DNA of 64,000 nt from Pseudomonadota bacterium (lineage in GTDB: Bacteria; Pseudomonadota; Alphaproteobacteria; Micropepsales; Micropepsaceae), in NCBI GenBank assembly GCA_021851325.1, contig JAJZDZ010000009.1:1-64000 (forward strand), read 5' to 3'. This document shows, in pieces, positions 27,400 to 38,709 of the stretch; within the stretch, counting starts at the first letter, position 1, and each line of letters opens with the position of its first letter. The notes under the pieces are model-generated. The model was not told the origin of the DNA and did no database searches. It was given only the letters and a program-made list of their open reading frames with translations. The position numbers and the translations under genes were made by a program.

Positions 27400-28605
27400 A
27401 TGGTGACGCTGGGAACGCCTCTGAGCGCTACTGCCACGCGGGTGATGCTTCTGGGGGCAGGTGAACTCGGCAAGGAAGTGGCAATTGAGCTGCAGCGACT
27501 GGGCGTGGAGGTGATCGCCGTGGATCGCTACGCGGGTGCCCCGGCACAGCAGGTTGCCCACCGTGCCCATGTCATCGACATGACCGATGCTGCCGCCCTG
27601 CGGGCTCTCGTTGAGCAGGAGCGGCCGCATCTGATCGTTCCGGAAATCGAAGCCATCGCCACCGACGAGCTGCTACGTATCGAGGCCGATGGGCTGGCGA
27701 CGGTTATCCCCACCGCCTTTGCCGCGCACACCACCATGAACCGCGAGCGGATCCGGGTTCTGGCCGCGGAAGAGCTGAAACTGCCGACCTCGCCCTATGC
27801 CTTTGTTGCCTCCCTTGAAGAGCTGCGTGCAGCCGCCCTCAGGCTGGGATTTCCCTGCTACGTAAAGCCGGTGATGTCGTCCTCGGGCAAGGGACAAAGC
27901 CGGCTGCAGAGGTCTGCCGACGTCGATGCAGCCTGGCAGACGGCCCTCGATGCCGGCCGCGTGCGCAGTCCGCGCATGATCGTGGAAGGGGAAGTTGAAT
28001 TTGAGTCCGAAATCACGCTTCTGACCGTCCGTGCCGTCAGTGGTGGGCAGATCACGACACAATTCTGTGCTCCCATCGGCCATCGTCAGGTTGCTGGCGA
28101 TTATGTGGAAAGCTGGCAGCCGCAGGCTCTGTCGGCGCTCGCACGGGCGCGGGCCGAGGAGATCGCCGGCAAGGTCACGGATGCGCTGGGCGGTCTGGGC
28201 ATCTTCGGGGTCGAGCTGTTCATCAAGGGCGACGAGGTCTGGTTCAGCGAAGTATCTCCGCGTCCGCATGATACCGGGCTCGTGACCCTCGTCAGCCAGT
28301 ACCAGAGCGAGTTTGCCCTCCACGCTCGGGCCATCCTCCGGCTTCCGGTGTCAACCGCGCTGCTCGCTCCCGGTGCGTCGGCGGTGATCTATGGCGGCTG
28401 CGATGCGCGCGCGATCGGCTTTGAAGGCATTGATGCGGCGCTAGCGGTACCGCAAAGCCAGCTGCGGCTGTTTGGCAAGCCTCAGTCCTATGTCAAACGG
28501 CGCATGGGCGTTGCCCTGGCACAGGGCAGCAATGTTGACGAAGCCCGGGCGCGGGCACGCAGCTGTGCCGCCGAGGTAAAGCCGCGGGTCATCGCCCAAG
28601 ACTGA
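27400..28605 (+). CDS. purT: Formate-dependent phosphoribosylglycinamide formyltransferase
   Basis: 401 residues from the ATG at 27400, which follows TGGAGG. An ATP-grasp enzyme of purine synthesis: it joins formate to GAR with ATP, an alternative to folate-dependent PurN. Seen are GAGELGKE at 19-26, [19 protein letters not shown], the ATP-grasp stretch [43 protein letters not shown] with Mg-binding residues, and a C-terminal RRMGVALA. Length is near that of E. coli PurT. It is convergent with the ABC transporter genes. Confidence 0.95.
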   Translation: MVTLGTPLSATATRVMLLGAGELGKEVAIELQRLGVEVIAVDRYAGAPAQQVAHRAHVIDMTDAAALRALVEQERPHLIVPEIEAIATDELLRIEADGLATVIPTAFAAHTTMNRERIRVLAAEELKLPTSPYAFVASLEELRAAALRLGFPCYVKPVMSSSGKGQSRLQRSADVDAAWQTALDAGRVRSPRMIVEGEVEFESEITLLTVRAVSGGQITTQFCAPIGHRQVAGDYVESWQPQALSALARARAEEIAGKVTDALGGLGIFGVELFIKGDEVWFSEVSPRPHDTGLVTLVSQYQSEFALHARAILRLPVSTALLAPGASAVIYGGCDARAIGFEGIDAALAVPQSQLRLFGKPQSYVKRRMGVALAQGSNVDEARARARSCAAEVKPRVIAQD

Positions 28606-28606
28606 G

Positions 28607-28626
28607 GGCCGCGGCAGATGCCGGCC
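28607..28626. terminator. Hairpin between convergent purT and ABC transporter genes
   Basis: GGCC (28607-28610) and GGCA (28613-28616) pair with TGCC (28619-28622) and GGCC (28623-28626), with a two-base bulge and a tiny loop. CTGAG/CTCAG flanks extend it. There is no T-run. It is a candidate bidirectional terminator. Confidence 0.4.
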
Positions 28627-28635
28627 GGGCGCTTC

Positions 28636-29949
28636 TCAGCTCGGGTTTTCCAGGCTGAAGGTTTCGCGCTCGTCATCATAGGCGAAGAGCTCGGCAAAGC
28701 GCGCCCAGCTGACGACGGCGCGCAGGGTTTCTTCGGCGGCATCCTCGGACATATGGTCTTCCAGCTCGTCGAGAAACCGGCTCCACGGCGCGGTGTGGCT
28801 TGTCCGTTCGTCAAGTACACGCCGAATGTGGGCGGCCAGCGGCACGTTGAGACTTACGGCGCGGGCAAAGATGCGTTTGCGCTCATCCAGCTCGGCATTG
28901 ACGAAGCTTCGCCCCAGTTCGGTCAGACGGATGTCGCCACCCTCGATTTCGGCCAGGCGCAGCAATTGCAGGGCCTCGGCGACGGGAAATAGTTCATCGA
29001 TTTCAAACTGCAGGTCGGAGGCGATATCGGGAAGGTCAGCCTTGCCATTATAAGGCGGAGCCTCAACCGCCTCGAGCAAACCTGAGAGCACGTTGGCCGA
29101 GACCCGCGGCAGCAGCGTGCCGATGGTGGTGGTGGGAACCCGCTCGGGTAATTTGGTGCCGCGCTCACGCCGCGCCGTCATCTCGACATAGATGCGATCA
29201 ACCAGCGCCAGGAATTTGGGGTCGTTGCGATCTCGCGGCTTGGGCAGATCAACCTTGATCTCGGTGACGATCCGTCCCGGATTGGTGGAGAAGATCAGGA
29301 TCCGGTCGCACATCAAGACGGCTTCCTCGATGTTATGCGTGACCAGGATGATGCCCTTGATGGGCAGCTGGCCCTCGCCCCACAGTTCGAGCAGGTCGGT
29401 ACGCAGGTTTTCCGCGGTCAGCACGTCCAGCGCCGAGAAGGGCTCGTCCATCAAAAGGATGTTGGGATGGACCACGAGGGCGCGGGCGAAGCCGACGCGC
29501 TGGCGCATGCCTCCGGAAAGCTCGCGCGGGTAAGCGCTTTCATAGCCGTCCAGGCCAATGAGGTCGATTCCGGCCAGGGCCCGCTGACGGATCTCCTTGG
29601 CGGGAAGGGCAAGAGCCTCAAGACCGAGCTCGACATTTTCGAGCACGGTCAGCCAGGGAAAGAGGGCAAAGCTCTGAAACACCATGGCGATGCCGCGGGC
29701 CGGGCCGCTGACCTTCTGGCCAAGGTACTCGACATTGCCGCCGGTCGGAGAAGAAAGGCCGGCGATCAGACGCAAAAGCGTCGACTTGCCGGAACCCGAG
29801 CGCCCCAGAAGTCCGACCAGCTCATTGTCGTGCAGGGTCAGATTGACCCCGTCCAGGACGAGGAGCTCGGCGCCGCCCGGACGCGGAAAGGCTTGCCGGA
29901 CATTGCGCACATCAAGCAGTGGCGGGGCCTTCATCACGGTATCGGACAT
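28636..29949 (-). CDS. ABC transporter ATPase with AAA-associated C-terminal domain
   Basis: 437 residues. The first about 260 are a nitrate/sulfonate/taurine-type ATPase: Walker A GRSGSGKST, LSGGMRQRVGFARAL signature, ILLMDEPFSALD Walker B and the VTHNIEEAV switch. The last about 150 residues (EAPPYNGKADLPDIASDLQFEIDELFPV..., ending FSLENPS) are not ATPase. They match the AAA-associated domain of unknown role often fused to such ATPases, perhaps a winged-helix regulatory unit. It lies 14 bases downstream of its fused permease gene. It powers import across the inner membrane; the substrate is undetermined. Confidence 0.9.
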   Translation of the reverse strand: MSDTVMKAPPLLDVRNVRQAFPRPGGAELLVLDGVNLTLHDNELVGLLGRSGSGKSTLLRLIAGLSSPTGGNVEYLGQKVSGPARGIAMVFQSFALFPWLTVLENVELGLEALALPAKEIRQRALAGIDLIGLDGYESAYPRELSGGMRQRVGFARALVVHPNILLMDEPFSALDVLTAENLRTDLLELWGEGQLPIKGIILVTHNIEEAVLMCDRILIFSTNPGRIVTEIKVDLPKPRDRNDPKFLALVDRIYVEMTARRERGTKLPERVPTTTIGTLLPRVSANVLSGLLEAVEAPPYNGKADLPDIASDLQFEIDELFPVAEALQLLRLAEIEGGDIRLTELGRSFVNAELDERKRIFARAVSLNVPLAAHIRRVLDERTSHTAPWSRFLDELEDHMSEDAAEETLRAVVSWARFAELFAYDDERETFSLENPS

Positions 29950-29963
29950 GATTGTCGGCTCCT

Positions 29964-31691
29964 TCAGGTGAGGCGGAATTTGCGTTCGGCATAGTTATAG
30001 AGCGGGCGCCACAGCACCCGGTTGACGACGACAACGAAGCCGCTCATCACCAGTGTACCAAGCACGATGCGATGAAAATCACCATCGTTGCTCGCTTGCA
30101 TGATGTAGGCGCCAAGTCCGTGGGCCTCCACCGTACGGCTGCCCCAGCTTGCCAGTTCGGCGACGACGGCTGCGTTCCACGAGCCGCCCGAGGCGGTAAT
30201 GGCGCCGGTTACGTAATAGGGAAAGACCGTCGGCAGCGCCACTTTGCGCCACCACAGCCAGCCATCGACATGCAGGTTCTGACTGGCATCGCGAAGTTCG
30301 CGTGGCAGGGCGGAGGCCCCGGCAATCACATTGAAGAGGATGTACCACTGGGTGCCCAGGATCATCAGGGGCGAGAGCCAGATGTCGGGGTTAAGCCGGA
30401 AAGTGACGATCACGTAGACCGCGATCGGGAAGAACAGGTTGGAAGGAAAGGCGGCGAGAAATTGGGCCACCGGCTGGACCACGCTCGTCAGCCGCGGACG
30501 CAGGCCGACATAGATGCCGATCGGGGTCCAGATCAAACTGGCCAGACCGATCAGGACAAAGACCCGGAGCGCGGTCAAAAAACCCAGAAAGACGGCGTCG
30601 CCCACATCGGCCAGGCTGAGACTTTGGGCGATGAAGCGGACGGCCTGCCACAGCGCCAGCGCCAGGCAGAGGCCGAGTACGCCATAGATGATCAGCTGTC
30701 CGCTGCGGCCACGCTCCTCGGAGCGGGTAGCGCCGCCGGCCAAAAATCTGGGCGGACGGATGCGATAGGTGCGCCGCATCGCAGCGCCGAAGGGGGCGGT
30801 CATCCGGTCCAGCAGACGCGAACGGCGATAGACCATGAGGGCCCAGGATTCGGGGGCATCGACGCTCGGCTCGACATCGATCTTGAAGCGGTCGGCCCAG
30901 CTGACCAGCGGGCGAAAGAGCAGCTGGTCGTAGATCACGATGACGACCGCCATGGCGGCGATCGCCCAGCCGATGGCGGGCAGATTGCGCTGGCTGATGG
31001 CCAGGGCAATGTAGGAACCGATACCGGGCACCGCGAAATTGATATGTCCGACGCTGATCGCCTCGGCCACGGTGATGAAGAACCATGCTCCGGACATGGA
31101 CATCATCATGTTCCAGATGAGGGCGGGCATGGCGAACGGTACTTCGATCCGCCAGAACCGGCCCCAGCCGGTCAGGCCGAACATGCGGCCGGCTTCTACC
31201 AGCTCTTCGGGAACGGTGCGCAGGGACTGGTAGAAACTGAAGGCCATGTTCCAGGCCTGGCTGGTGAAGATGGCAAAGATCACGACGAATTCGGCACCCA
31301 GCTCCATTCCCGGCGCAAGGGAGAGGAAAAACAGCGTCGTCACCGAAATGAAGCTGAGGATGGGGACCGACTGCAGGATGTCGAGCAGCGGGATGAGGAA
31401 GGCCCCGGCGCGCGCCGACTTGGCCGCGAGTGTGGCGTAAGTGAATGTAAAGACTAGCGAAACCCCGAGCGCGATGAGCATGCGCAAGGCCGTCAGGAGA
31501 GCGTAATAGGGCAGGGCCGAGGGCGCGAGGCTGAGGGGCTCGGCCTGGAGCCTGGAGAGCGGCAGAACGACGGTTTGGCTGGCACCGGCGAGGGCGACGA
31601 GGAAGCCGATGACGAGGAGGGCCGCCACCACATCCCATTTGTCCGGCACGAAACGCCGGGTTTCGATGGAGACGGGCGGCAGTATTTTCAT
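29964..31691 (-). CDS. ABC transporter permease, two fused permease domains
   Basis: 575 residues from the ATG at 31691 (MKILPPVSIETRR). Two binding-protein-dependent permease domains are joined in one chain. Each has its own ATPase-coupling EAA-type loop: EELVEAGRMFGLTGWGRFWRIEVP near the middle of the first and ELRDASQNLHVDGWLWWRKVALP in the second. About ten to twelve membrane segments can be seen. A single chain could thus supply both halves of the channel. The ATPase follows 14 bases later. No periplasmic substrate-binding protein gene is adjacent, so the substrate (nitrate, sulfonate, bicarbonate or other) is open. Confidence 0.88.
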   Translation of the reverse strand: MKILPPVSIETRRFVPDKWDVVAALLVIGFLVALAGASQTVVLPLSRLQAEPLSLAPSALPYYALLTALRMLIALGVSLVFTFTYATLAAKSARAGAFLIPLLDILQSVPILSFISVTTLFFLSLAPGMELGAEFVVIFAIFTSQAWNMAFSFYQSLRTVPEELVEAGRMFGLTGWGRFWRIEVPFAMPALIWNMMMSMSGAWFFITVAEAISVGHINFAVPGIGSYIALAISQRNLPAIGWAIAAMAVVIVIYDQLLFRPLVSWADRFKIDVEPSVDAPESWALMVYRRSRLLDRMTAPFGAAMRRTYRIRPPRFLAGGATRSEERGRSGQLIIYGVLGLCLALALWQAVRFIAQSLSLADVGDAVFLGFLTALRVFVLIGLASLIWTPIGIYVGLRPRLTSVVQPVAQFLAAFPSNLFFPIAVYVIVTFRLNPDIWLSPLMILGTQWYILFNVIAGASALPRELRDASQNLHVDGWLWWRKVALPTVFPYYVTGAITASGGSWNAAVVAELASWGSRTVEAHGLGAYIMQASNDGDFHRIVLGTLVMSGFVVVVNRVLWRPLYNYAERKFRLT

Positions 31692-31878
31692 GCCCAGCGA
31701 CTTTCGTTGCGTTGGGGCGGCAGATGGGGGCCGGTTGGTCGGGAGGCCGTAACATTCGGTGCGGCCGGGCGCAAATAACCACGGCTCGGCGCCCCGGCCA
31801 AGCGCTTTTTGCTGGTTGCAGGCGGGAAAACGCGGGCCCGTGCGAGGATCCAATTCGCCGCTATTTGCTGGGGGAATC

Positions 31879-32007
31879 ATGCGCCCCGCTATTGCCAGTG
31901 TCACCGGCTTTGCCCTAAATGCTGATGACGAACCCGAGGGCTTGCCGCATTGGTGGCCAAGGGCATTCGTTAAGTTTCTTCGAATAGTGTTCGAGAAACG
32001 GATGTGA
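31879..32007 (+). CDS. Possible 42-residue small protein
   Basis: An ATG nine bases after GGGGG opens a 42-codon frame, M-R-P-A-I-A-S-V-T-G-F..., ending EKRM and a TGA. The C-terminal half (HWWPRAFVKFLRIVF) is amphipathic and could lie on the membrane. I do not recognise the family, and the frame could be chance. The good ribosome site is the main argument for it. Confidence 0.25.
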   Translation: MRPAIASVTGFALNADDEPEGLPHWWPRAFVKFLRIVFEKRM

Positions 32008-32058
32008 GATCGTGTGGGCACGCTTGTGTCGGCGCGACGGGCGAAACGGATCCAATTC

Positions 32059-32193
32059 ATGGCGATGCGCGCAACCTCAAGGACGATCACGGGCACGGAC
32101 GGCCTGTGCCTTGCCGCGCGCTCGTCATCCCAGCTCCGTCCTTCTAACGGCTCGCCGCAGGTCTCTAGCCTTCTGCTCCTTATCAGCCCCTGA
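32059..32193 (+). CDS. Possible leuA leader peptide
   Basis: A 44-codon frame starts at ATG 32059 (or 32065) and ends S-L-L-L-L-I-S-P before TGA at 32191. Four consecutive leucine codons, CTT CTG CTC CTT, and then ATC, stand just before the stop. About 95 bases later comes leuA, the leucine pathway entry gene. Leucine runs near the end of a short frame ahead of leuA are typical of attenuation leaders. Against it, the ribosome site is weak and no T-tailed terminator is visible. Translation-based control by stalling is therefore only a suggestion. Confidence 0.42.
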   Translation: MAMRATSRTITGTDGLCLAARSSSQLRPSNGSPQVSSLLLLISP

Positions 32194-32232
32194 GTTCCGT
32201 CAGGCCGCAAATCGTGGCTGGGCGCTCAGGGG
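32187..32232 (+). promoter_or_regulatory. Hairpin spanning the leader-peptide stop codon, upstream of leuA
   Basis: CCCCTGAG (32187-32194) covers the leader stop codon and is complementary to CTCAGGGG (32225-32232), 30 bases on. A ribosome stalled on the leucine run would block the first arm. The second arm is about 55 bases before leuA. It may govern leuA expression. Confidence 0.4.
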
Positions 32233-32286
32233 ATGGATCGGAGAAGAAGCAGTAGACCGCAACGGCTGATGGAAGGACAAATAGCC

Positions 32287-34964
<2,678 letters not shown>

Positions 34965-35014
34965 CCGAAGGGGCGCCGACACGACGATGTAGCGGAGAAA
35001 GAGCGGATCGGCTT

Positions 35015-36292
35015 ATGCCGCAGGGCAGCTTCAAGATCACAAGAGGCAAGGGGAGCGGTCAGCTTCCGCTTGCGGTTGTCGCGATCCTCGCCGTGATCTT
35101 GGTGCTGGTGGGCAAGGCGCAGTCGCCCTTCTTTAACCGGATCCGCGCCGGCTTTTCAGATCTGAGCCGGCCGGTTCTGGAGGCCGCGCGCACGCCCTTC
35201 GATATCGGTGCGCGCTGGGCCTCCGGGCTCGGCAACGTGTTTGATGTCTACCAGGAAAATCTGGCGCTGACGGCGCAAAATCAGCGCTTGCGGCACTGGC
35301 AGACGGCGGCGCTGCTGCTGGATAAGCGCATCAAGCGCTACCAGCAACTCCTGCATGTGGTGCCCGACCCGGCGCTGAAGACCGTGACCGCACGGGTCAT
35401 TGGTCATGTGGCGCGGCCCTTCGTTCAGACCCTGATCTTGGATGCGGGCGCGCACAATGGCCTGCACCCGGGTGAAGCGGTGATCGCTCCCAGTGGCATG
35501 GTCGGACGGATTTTTGTCACCGGTCAGCGTACCTCCTGGGTGATCCTGCTGACCGACCTGAATTCGCGGGTGCCGGTTCGCACGGTCAAAGGGGATGTTC
35601 ACGCCATTCTGACCGGTGACAATACGCCGACGCCTTTGCTCGATACCGTCAGCGATCCGGCCAAGCTCAAGGCTGGAGATCAGGTGGTCACAAGTGGCGA
35701 TGGTGGCGTTCTGCCGCCAAACCTGCCGATCGGGGTTGTGGTCAAGGACGGAGAGGTGATGCGGGTGGTGCTGTTTGCCGATCCCTCAACCACCGATGAT
35801 GTCTCCATTGTCACCTACAAACACCGGCCAGGCGCGGTGCCAAAGCCGGGTACGAGCGGCCTGCCAAAGACCCCACTCTCCGTTGAGGCCGCATCAGCAA
35901 GGTCTACTCTTGCGCCCGCGCCTGTGCCGCCCATTCCGGGCAGCACCGCAACGAACCCCGGGCAGGGCTTGACGGCCACCGCTGCAGCAGCGTCCGCGGG
36001 CGCAGTGGCGCCGTCCGCGACCAATGCCACGGCGGTCGCCGGTGGCGAAGCTACAGCCAGTCCTATCGCCGCGGGCCATGGAACGGCAGCCGGCAGTGGG
36101 ACCGCTATGGCCAGCGGGACCGCGCAACAGAATGCCGCGCCGCCTCTAACTGCGGGGCAAGCTGCGCCGGGCGCGGTCCGCACAGGTGGCAATAACTCTG
36201 GCGCGGCGTCCGCGCGTGGAGCTGGGCAAACAGCGGCGCCGGCTACAGCAAAGACGGGTCCTAGTGCGCAGCCGTCGACGACGGGAGGCTGA
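35015..36292 (+). CDS. mreC: Rod shape-determining protein MreC
   Basis: 425 residues, longer than usual. A short cytoplasmic basic start and one membrane segment (about 15-34; VVAILAVILVLVG) precede a coiled coil (QENLALTAQNQRLRHWQ). Then comes the periplasmic beta-barrel domain, to about 275, with GLHPGEAVIAPSGMVGRI. The last about 140 residues are an Ala/Thr/Gly/Pro-rich low-complexity tail with little other sequence. MreC links MreB to PBP2 and the wall machinery. It is separated from mreB by 50 bases and from mreD by six. Confidence 0.93.
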   Translation: MPQGSFKITRGKGSGQLPLAVVAILAVILVLVGKAQSPFFNRIRAGFSDLSRPVLEAARTPFDIGARWASGLGNVFDVYQENLALTAQNQRLRHWQTAALLLDKRIKRYQQLLHVVPDPALKTVTARVIGHVARPFVQTLILDAGAHNGLHPGEAVIAPSGMVGRIFVTGQRTSWVILLTDLNSRVPVRTVKGDVHAILTGDNTPTPLLDTVSDPAKLKAGDQVVTSGDGGVLPPNLPIGVVVKDGEVMRVVLFADPSTTDDVSIVTYKHRPGAVPKPGTSGLPKTPLSVEAASARSTLAPAPVPPIPGSTATNPGQGLTATAAAASAGAVAPSATNATAVAGGEATASPIAAGHGTAAGSGTAMASGTAQQNAAPPLTAGQAAPGAVRTGGNNSGAASARGAGQTAAPATAKTGPSAQPSTTGG

Positions 36293-36298
36293 GACGGC

Positions 36299-36820
36299 AT
36301 GGAACGCTCCGGCCTTTTCGTGACACCACTGTCGAGCGCCATTCCGGCGTTCATCGGCGTTTGCGCCGTGATCTTGGCCAACCTGCCGCTTGAGCCGCTT
36401 GGCGGGTTTTTGCCGGCCCCTTTGCTGGCCCTGATGCCTGTCTATTTCTGGGGGCTCGTCCGTCCGGACCTGATGCCGCCTGCGGTCGCGTTTGGCCTTG
36501 GCGTGCTGCAGGATTTGTTTTCGGGCGGCCCGCCAGGGGTGTGGGCTATGGCTTTTGTTGCCGTCTACGCGCTCATCGACACCCAGCGCGATTTTTTTGC
36601 CGGCCTATCAGGCCTTGGGGCCATTCTTGGCTTTGCCCTGGCGATGGTGATTGCAGGCATTAGCGCCTATGCGGTCAGCGCCTTTTATGACTGGCAACTG
36701 CCGCCGTCATTGCCTGTGCTGGCCGAGATTGTCGTGAGTGTCGTCGTCTACATTCCGGTCGCCCTGCTCTTTGGTGTCATCCACCGCCGTCTGGTGGGAG
36801 CAAGGCGGAGCGAACTCTGA
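36299..36820 (+). CDS. mreD: Rod shape-determining protein MreD
   Basis: 173 residues with about five hydrophobic segments (for example AFIGVCAVILANLPL, LPAPLLALMPVYFWGLV, FGLGVLQDLFSGGPPGVWAMAFVAVYALI). The GLLQDLLSG-like motif GVLQDLFSGGPPG is typical of MreD. This inner-membrane protein completes the MreBCD complex. Its TGA shares its last base with the mrdA ATG (TGATG). The short gap after mreC indicates one transcript. Weak sequence conservation is normal for this family; position supports the name. Confidence 0.9.
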   Translation: MERSGLFVTPLSSAIPAFIGVCAVILANLPLEPLGGFLPAPLLALMPVYFWGLVRPDLMPPAVAFGLGVLQDLFSGGPPGVWAMAFVAVYALIDTQRDFFAGLSGLGAILGFALAMVIAGISAYAVSAFYDWQLPPSLPVLAEIVVSVVVYIPVALLFGVIHRRLVGARRSEL

Positions 36821-38709
36821 TGCCGCTGTTCGACCGCAAGGACAAGAGCCGATATAACGTGTTCACGCGGCGTACGCTCATCGCCGGTGGCGGAATGGCC
36901 GCGGTCTTTGCCACATTGGCCGGCCGTCTCTACCAGTTGCAGATCGTGGAAGGGCAGACCTTCATGACGCGGGCGGAGGATAACCGCGTCAATCAGCGTC
37001 TTCTGGCACCACTGCGTGGGCTTATTCTCGACCGCTTCGGTGTTGCGCTCGCCGACAATCGGCGCAATTACCGTGTCCTGATCGTCAAGGAGCAGGCCAG
37101 CGAAGGGGTTGAAACCGCACTCGAAAACCTATCCCGCATCATCACGCTGAGCCCTGAGGATCGCGAACGGGTGTTGCGGCAGATAAGGGACAATCGCGCT
37201 TTCGTGCCGGTGACGGTGATCGAAAACCTCAACTGGGAAGCGTTTTCCAGCATCAATCTGCATCTTCCGTATCTGCCGGGAATCGTGCCGGACGTCGGCG
37301 AAACCCGCAGCTATCCCTTTGGCGCCGAGATGAGCCACATCATCGGCTATGTCGGGGCGGTAACGGAAGCAGACATAAAGCGTGACCCCAACCCGCTGCT
37401 GTCCTTGCCGGGCTTCCGGATTGGAAAACGTGGGATCGAAAAGCAGTTTGATCCCGAGATCCGGGGCAGTGCCGGTACCGATCGCGTTGAGGTCAATGCC
37501 TATGGCCGCGTCATACGCGAGCTGTCGCGGGATCCTGGAATTCCCGGGGACAATGTCTATTTGACCATCGACAGCCAGGTTCAGGATGTTCTTACCCGCG
37601 CACTGGGGGATCAAAGTGCGGCCTCAGTGGTCATGGACGTGGAAACCGGGGACGTTCTGGCGCTCGCCTCCACGCCAGGCTACGACCCCAATCTCTTCAA
37701 TGTCGGGATCAGCGAGACGCAGTGGCGGGCGTTGACGACGAACGATCATGACCCGCTTCTGAACAAGGCCATCGCCGGGGTCTATCCGCCGGGATCAACC
37801 TTCAAGCCGAGCGTCGCGCTCGGCGGTATCGAGGCGGGATTTGGCGATCTGCAGGTGTTTTGCACCGGCTCCCTGCGCCTTGGTGATCATGTATTCCATT
37901 GCTGGAAGCATTCCGGTCATGGGCTCATGACGGTGACAACGGCCCTGCAGCAGTCCTGCGATGTCTTTTTCTACACCATGGCCATGAAGCTCGGCATTGA
38001 CGGCATCGATGCCAGCACCCATGCCCTGGGCCTTGGCCAGCCGACGGGTATCGAGCTTCCGGGCGAGCGCGCCGGACTGATACCTTCGCCGACCTGGAAA
38101 AGGTCTGTTCTGGGGCGGCCGTGGGAAGAAGGTGAAACCCTCGTGACCGGTATTGGTCAGGGCTATGTTCTGGCTACGCCGGTGCAGCTCTGCACTCTTG
38201 CCGCCCGCATTGCCAGCGGCCGGGCCGTCGTGCCCCGGCTCACCCGCTATATCGGGCAGACACCACAGCCGCATACCCCAGCGCCGCGATTGCCGTTTTC
38301 TCCAGAGGCGTTCAAGCTCGTCCGTGAAGGCATGCGCATGGCGGTCAATGTTCCAGGTGGAACCGCTTATGCGCGACGGATCACCAAGCCCGGCTTCGAG
38401 ATGGCCGGAAAAACCGGTACCGCGCAGGTGCTGCGCATCACCATGGCGGAACGGGCGGCTGGCGAGACGCGGACCAACGGACTGCCGTGGAAATACCGCG
38501 ACCACGCACTCTTCATCTCGTTTGCCCCGGTCGAGGCTCCACGATATGCCTGTGCTGTGGTAATCGAGCATGGTGGCCCCTTGGAACCCCTCCAGGTCCA
38601 GGTGGCTCATGAAGCGCTGCTGTTTACCCAGGAACGCGACCCGGCCCGCCTGCCGCCAGCAAAGCCCGCTACTGTCGCTGATCTGCGTCGGACCTATGCC
38701 CTGAAATGA
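36820..38709 (+). CDS. mrdA: Penicillin-binding protein 2 (elongasome transpeptidase)
   Basis: 629 residues. An N-terminal membrane anchor (about 23-42) is followed by the pedestal domain and a class B transpeptidase domain. Active-site motifs are SxxK in YPPGSTFKP, SxD/N in QQSCDVFFYT, and KTGTAQV. It cross-links peptidoglycan during cell elongation, partnered by RodA, encoded immediately downstream with a four-base overlap. Length and the opening DRKDKSRYNVFTRRTLI are typical of alphaproteobacterial PBP2. There are no signs of damage. Confidence 0.95.
   Translation: MPLFDRKDKSRYNVFTRRTLIAGGGMAAVFATLAGRLYQLQIVEGQTFMTRAEDNRVNQRLLAPLRGLILDRFGVALADNRRNYRVLIVKEQASEGVETALENLSRIITLSPEDRERVLRQIRDNRAFVPVTVIENLNWEAFSSINLHLPYLPGIVPDVGETRSYPFGAEMSHIIGYVGAVTEADIKRDPNPLLSLPGFRIGKRGIEKQFDPEIRGSAGTDRVEVNAYGRVIRELSRDPGIPGDNVYLTIDSQVQDVLTRALGDQSAASVVMDVETGDVLALASTPGYDPNLFNVGISETQWRALTTNDHDPLLNKAIAGVYPPGSTFKPSVALGGIEAGFGDLQVFCTGSLRLGDHVFHCWKHSGHGLMTVTTALQQSCDVFFYTMAMKLGIDGIDASTHALGLGQPTGIELPGERAGLIPSPTWKRSVLGRPWEEGETLVTGIGQGYVLATPVQLCTLAARIASGRAVVPRLTRYIGQTPQPHTPAPRLPFSPEAFKLVREGMRMAVNVPGGTAYARRITKPGFEMAGKTGTAQVLRITMAERAAGETRTNGLPWKYRDHALFISFAPVEAPRYACAVVIEHGGPLEPLQVQVAHEALLFTQERDPARLPPAKPATVADLRRTYALK

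Larger units (their letters stand above)
31692..32286. other. Long divergent spacer upstream of leuA
   Basis: This spacer holds the promoter of the ABC operon (minus), a possible small gene (31879-32007), a possible leuA leader peptide (32059-32193) and a hairpin. GTTTCTTCGAA and TTCGAGAAAC form an imperfect inverted repeat at 31974-31999, but it overlaps the end of the small frame. No confident promoter could be placed. Confidence 0.45.

Noticed and set aside
29952-31457. 501-codon plus-strand frame opposite the ABC permease
   Set aside because: Asp/His/Gln-rich, no domain, antisense to a permease with two clear coupling loops.
31974-31999. GTTTCTTCGAA...TTCGAGAAAC inverted repeat as an operator
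   Set aside because: It is imperfect (one bulge), and it coincides with the end of a possible small gene, so codon coincidence is enough to explain it; kept only as a note in the spacer entry.
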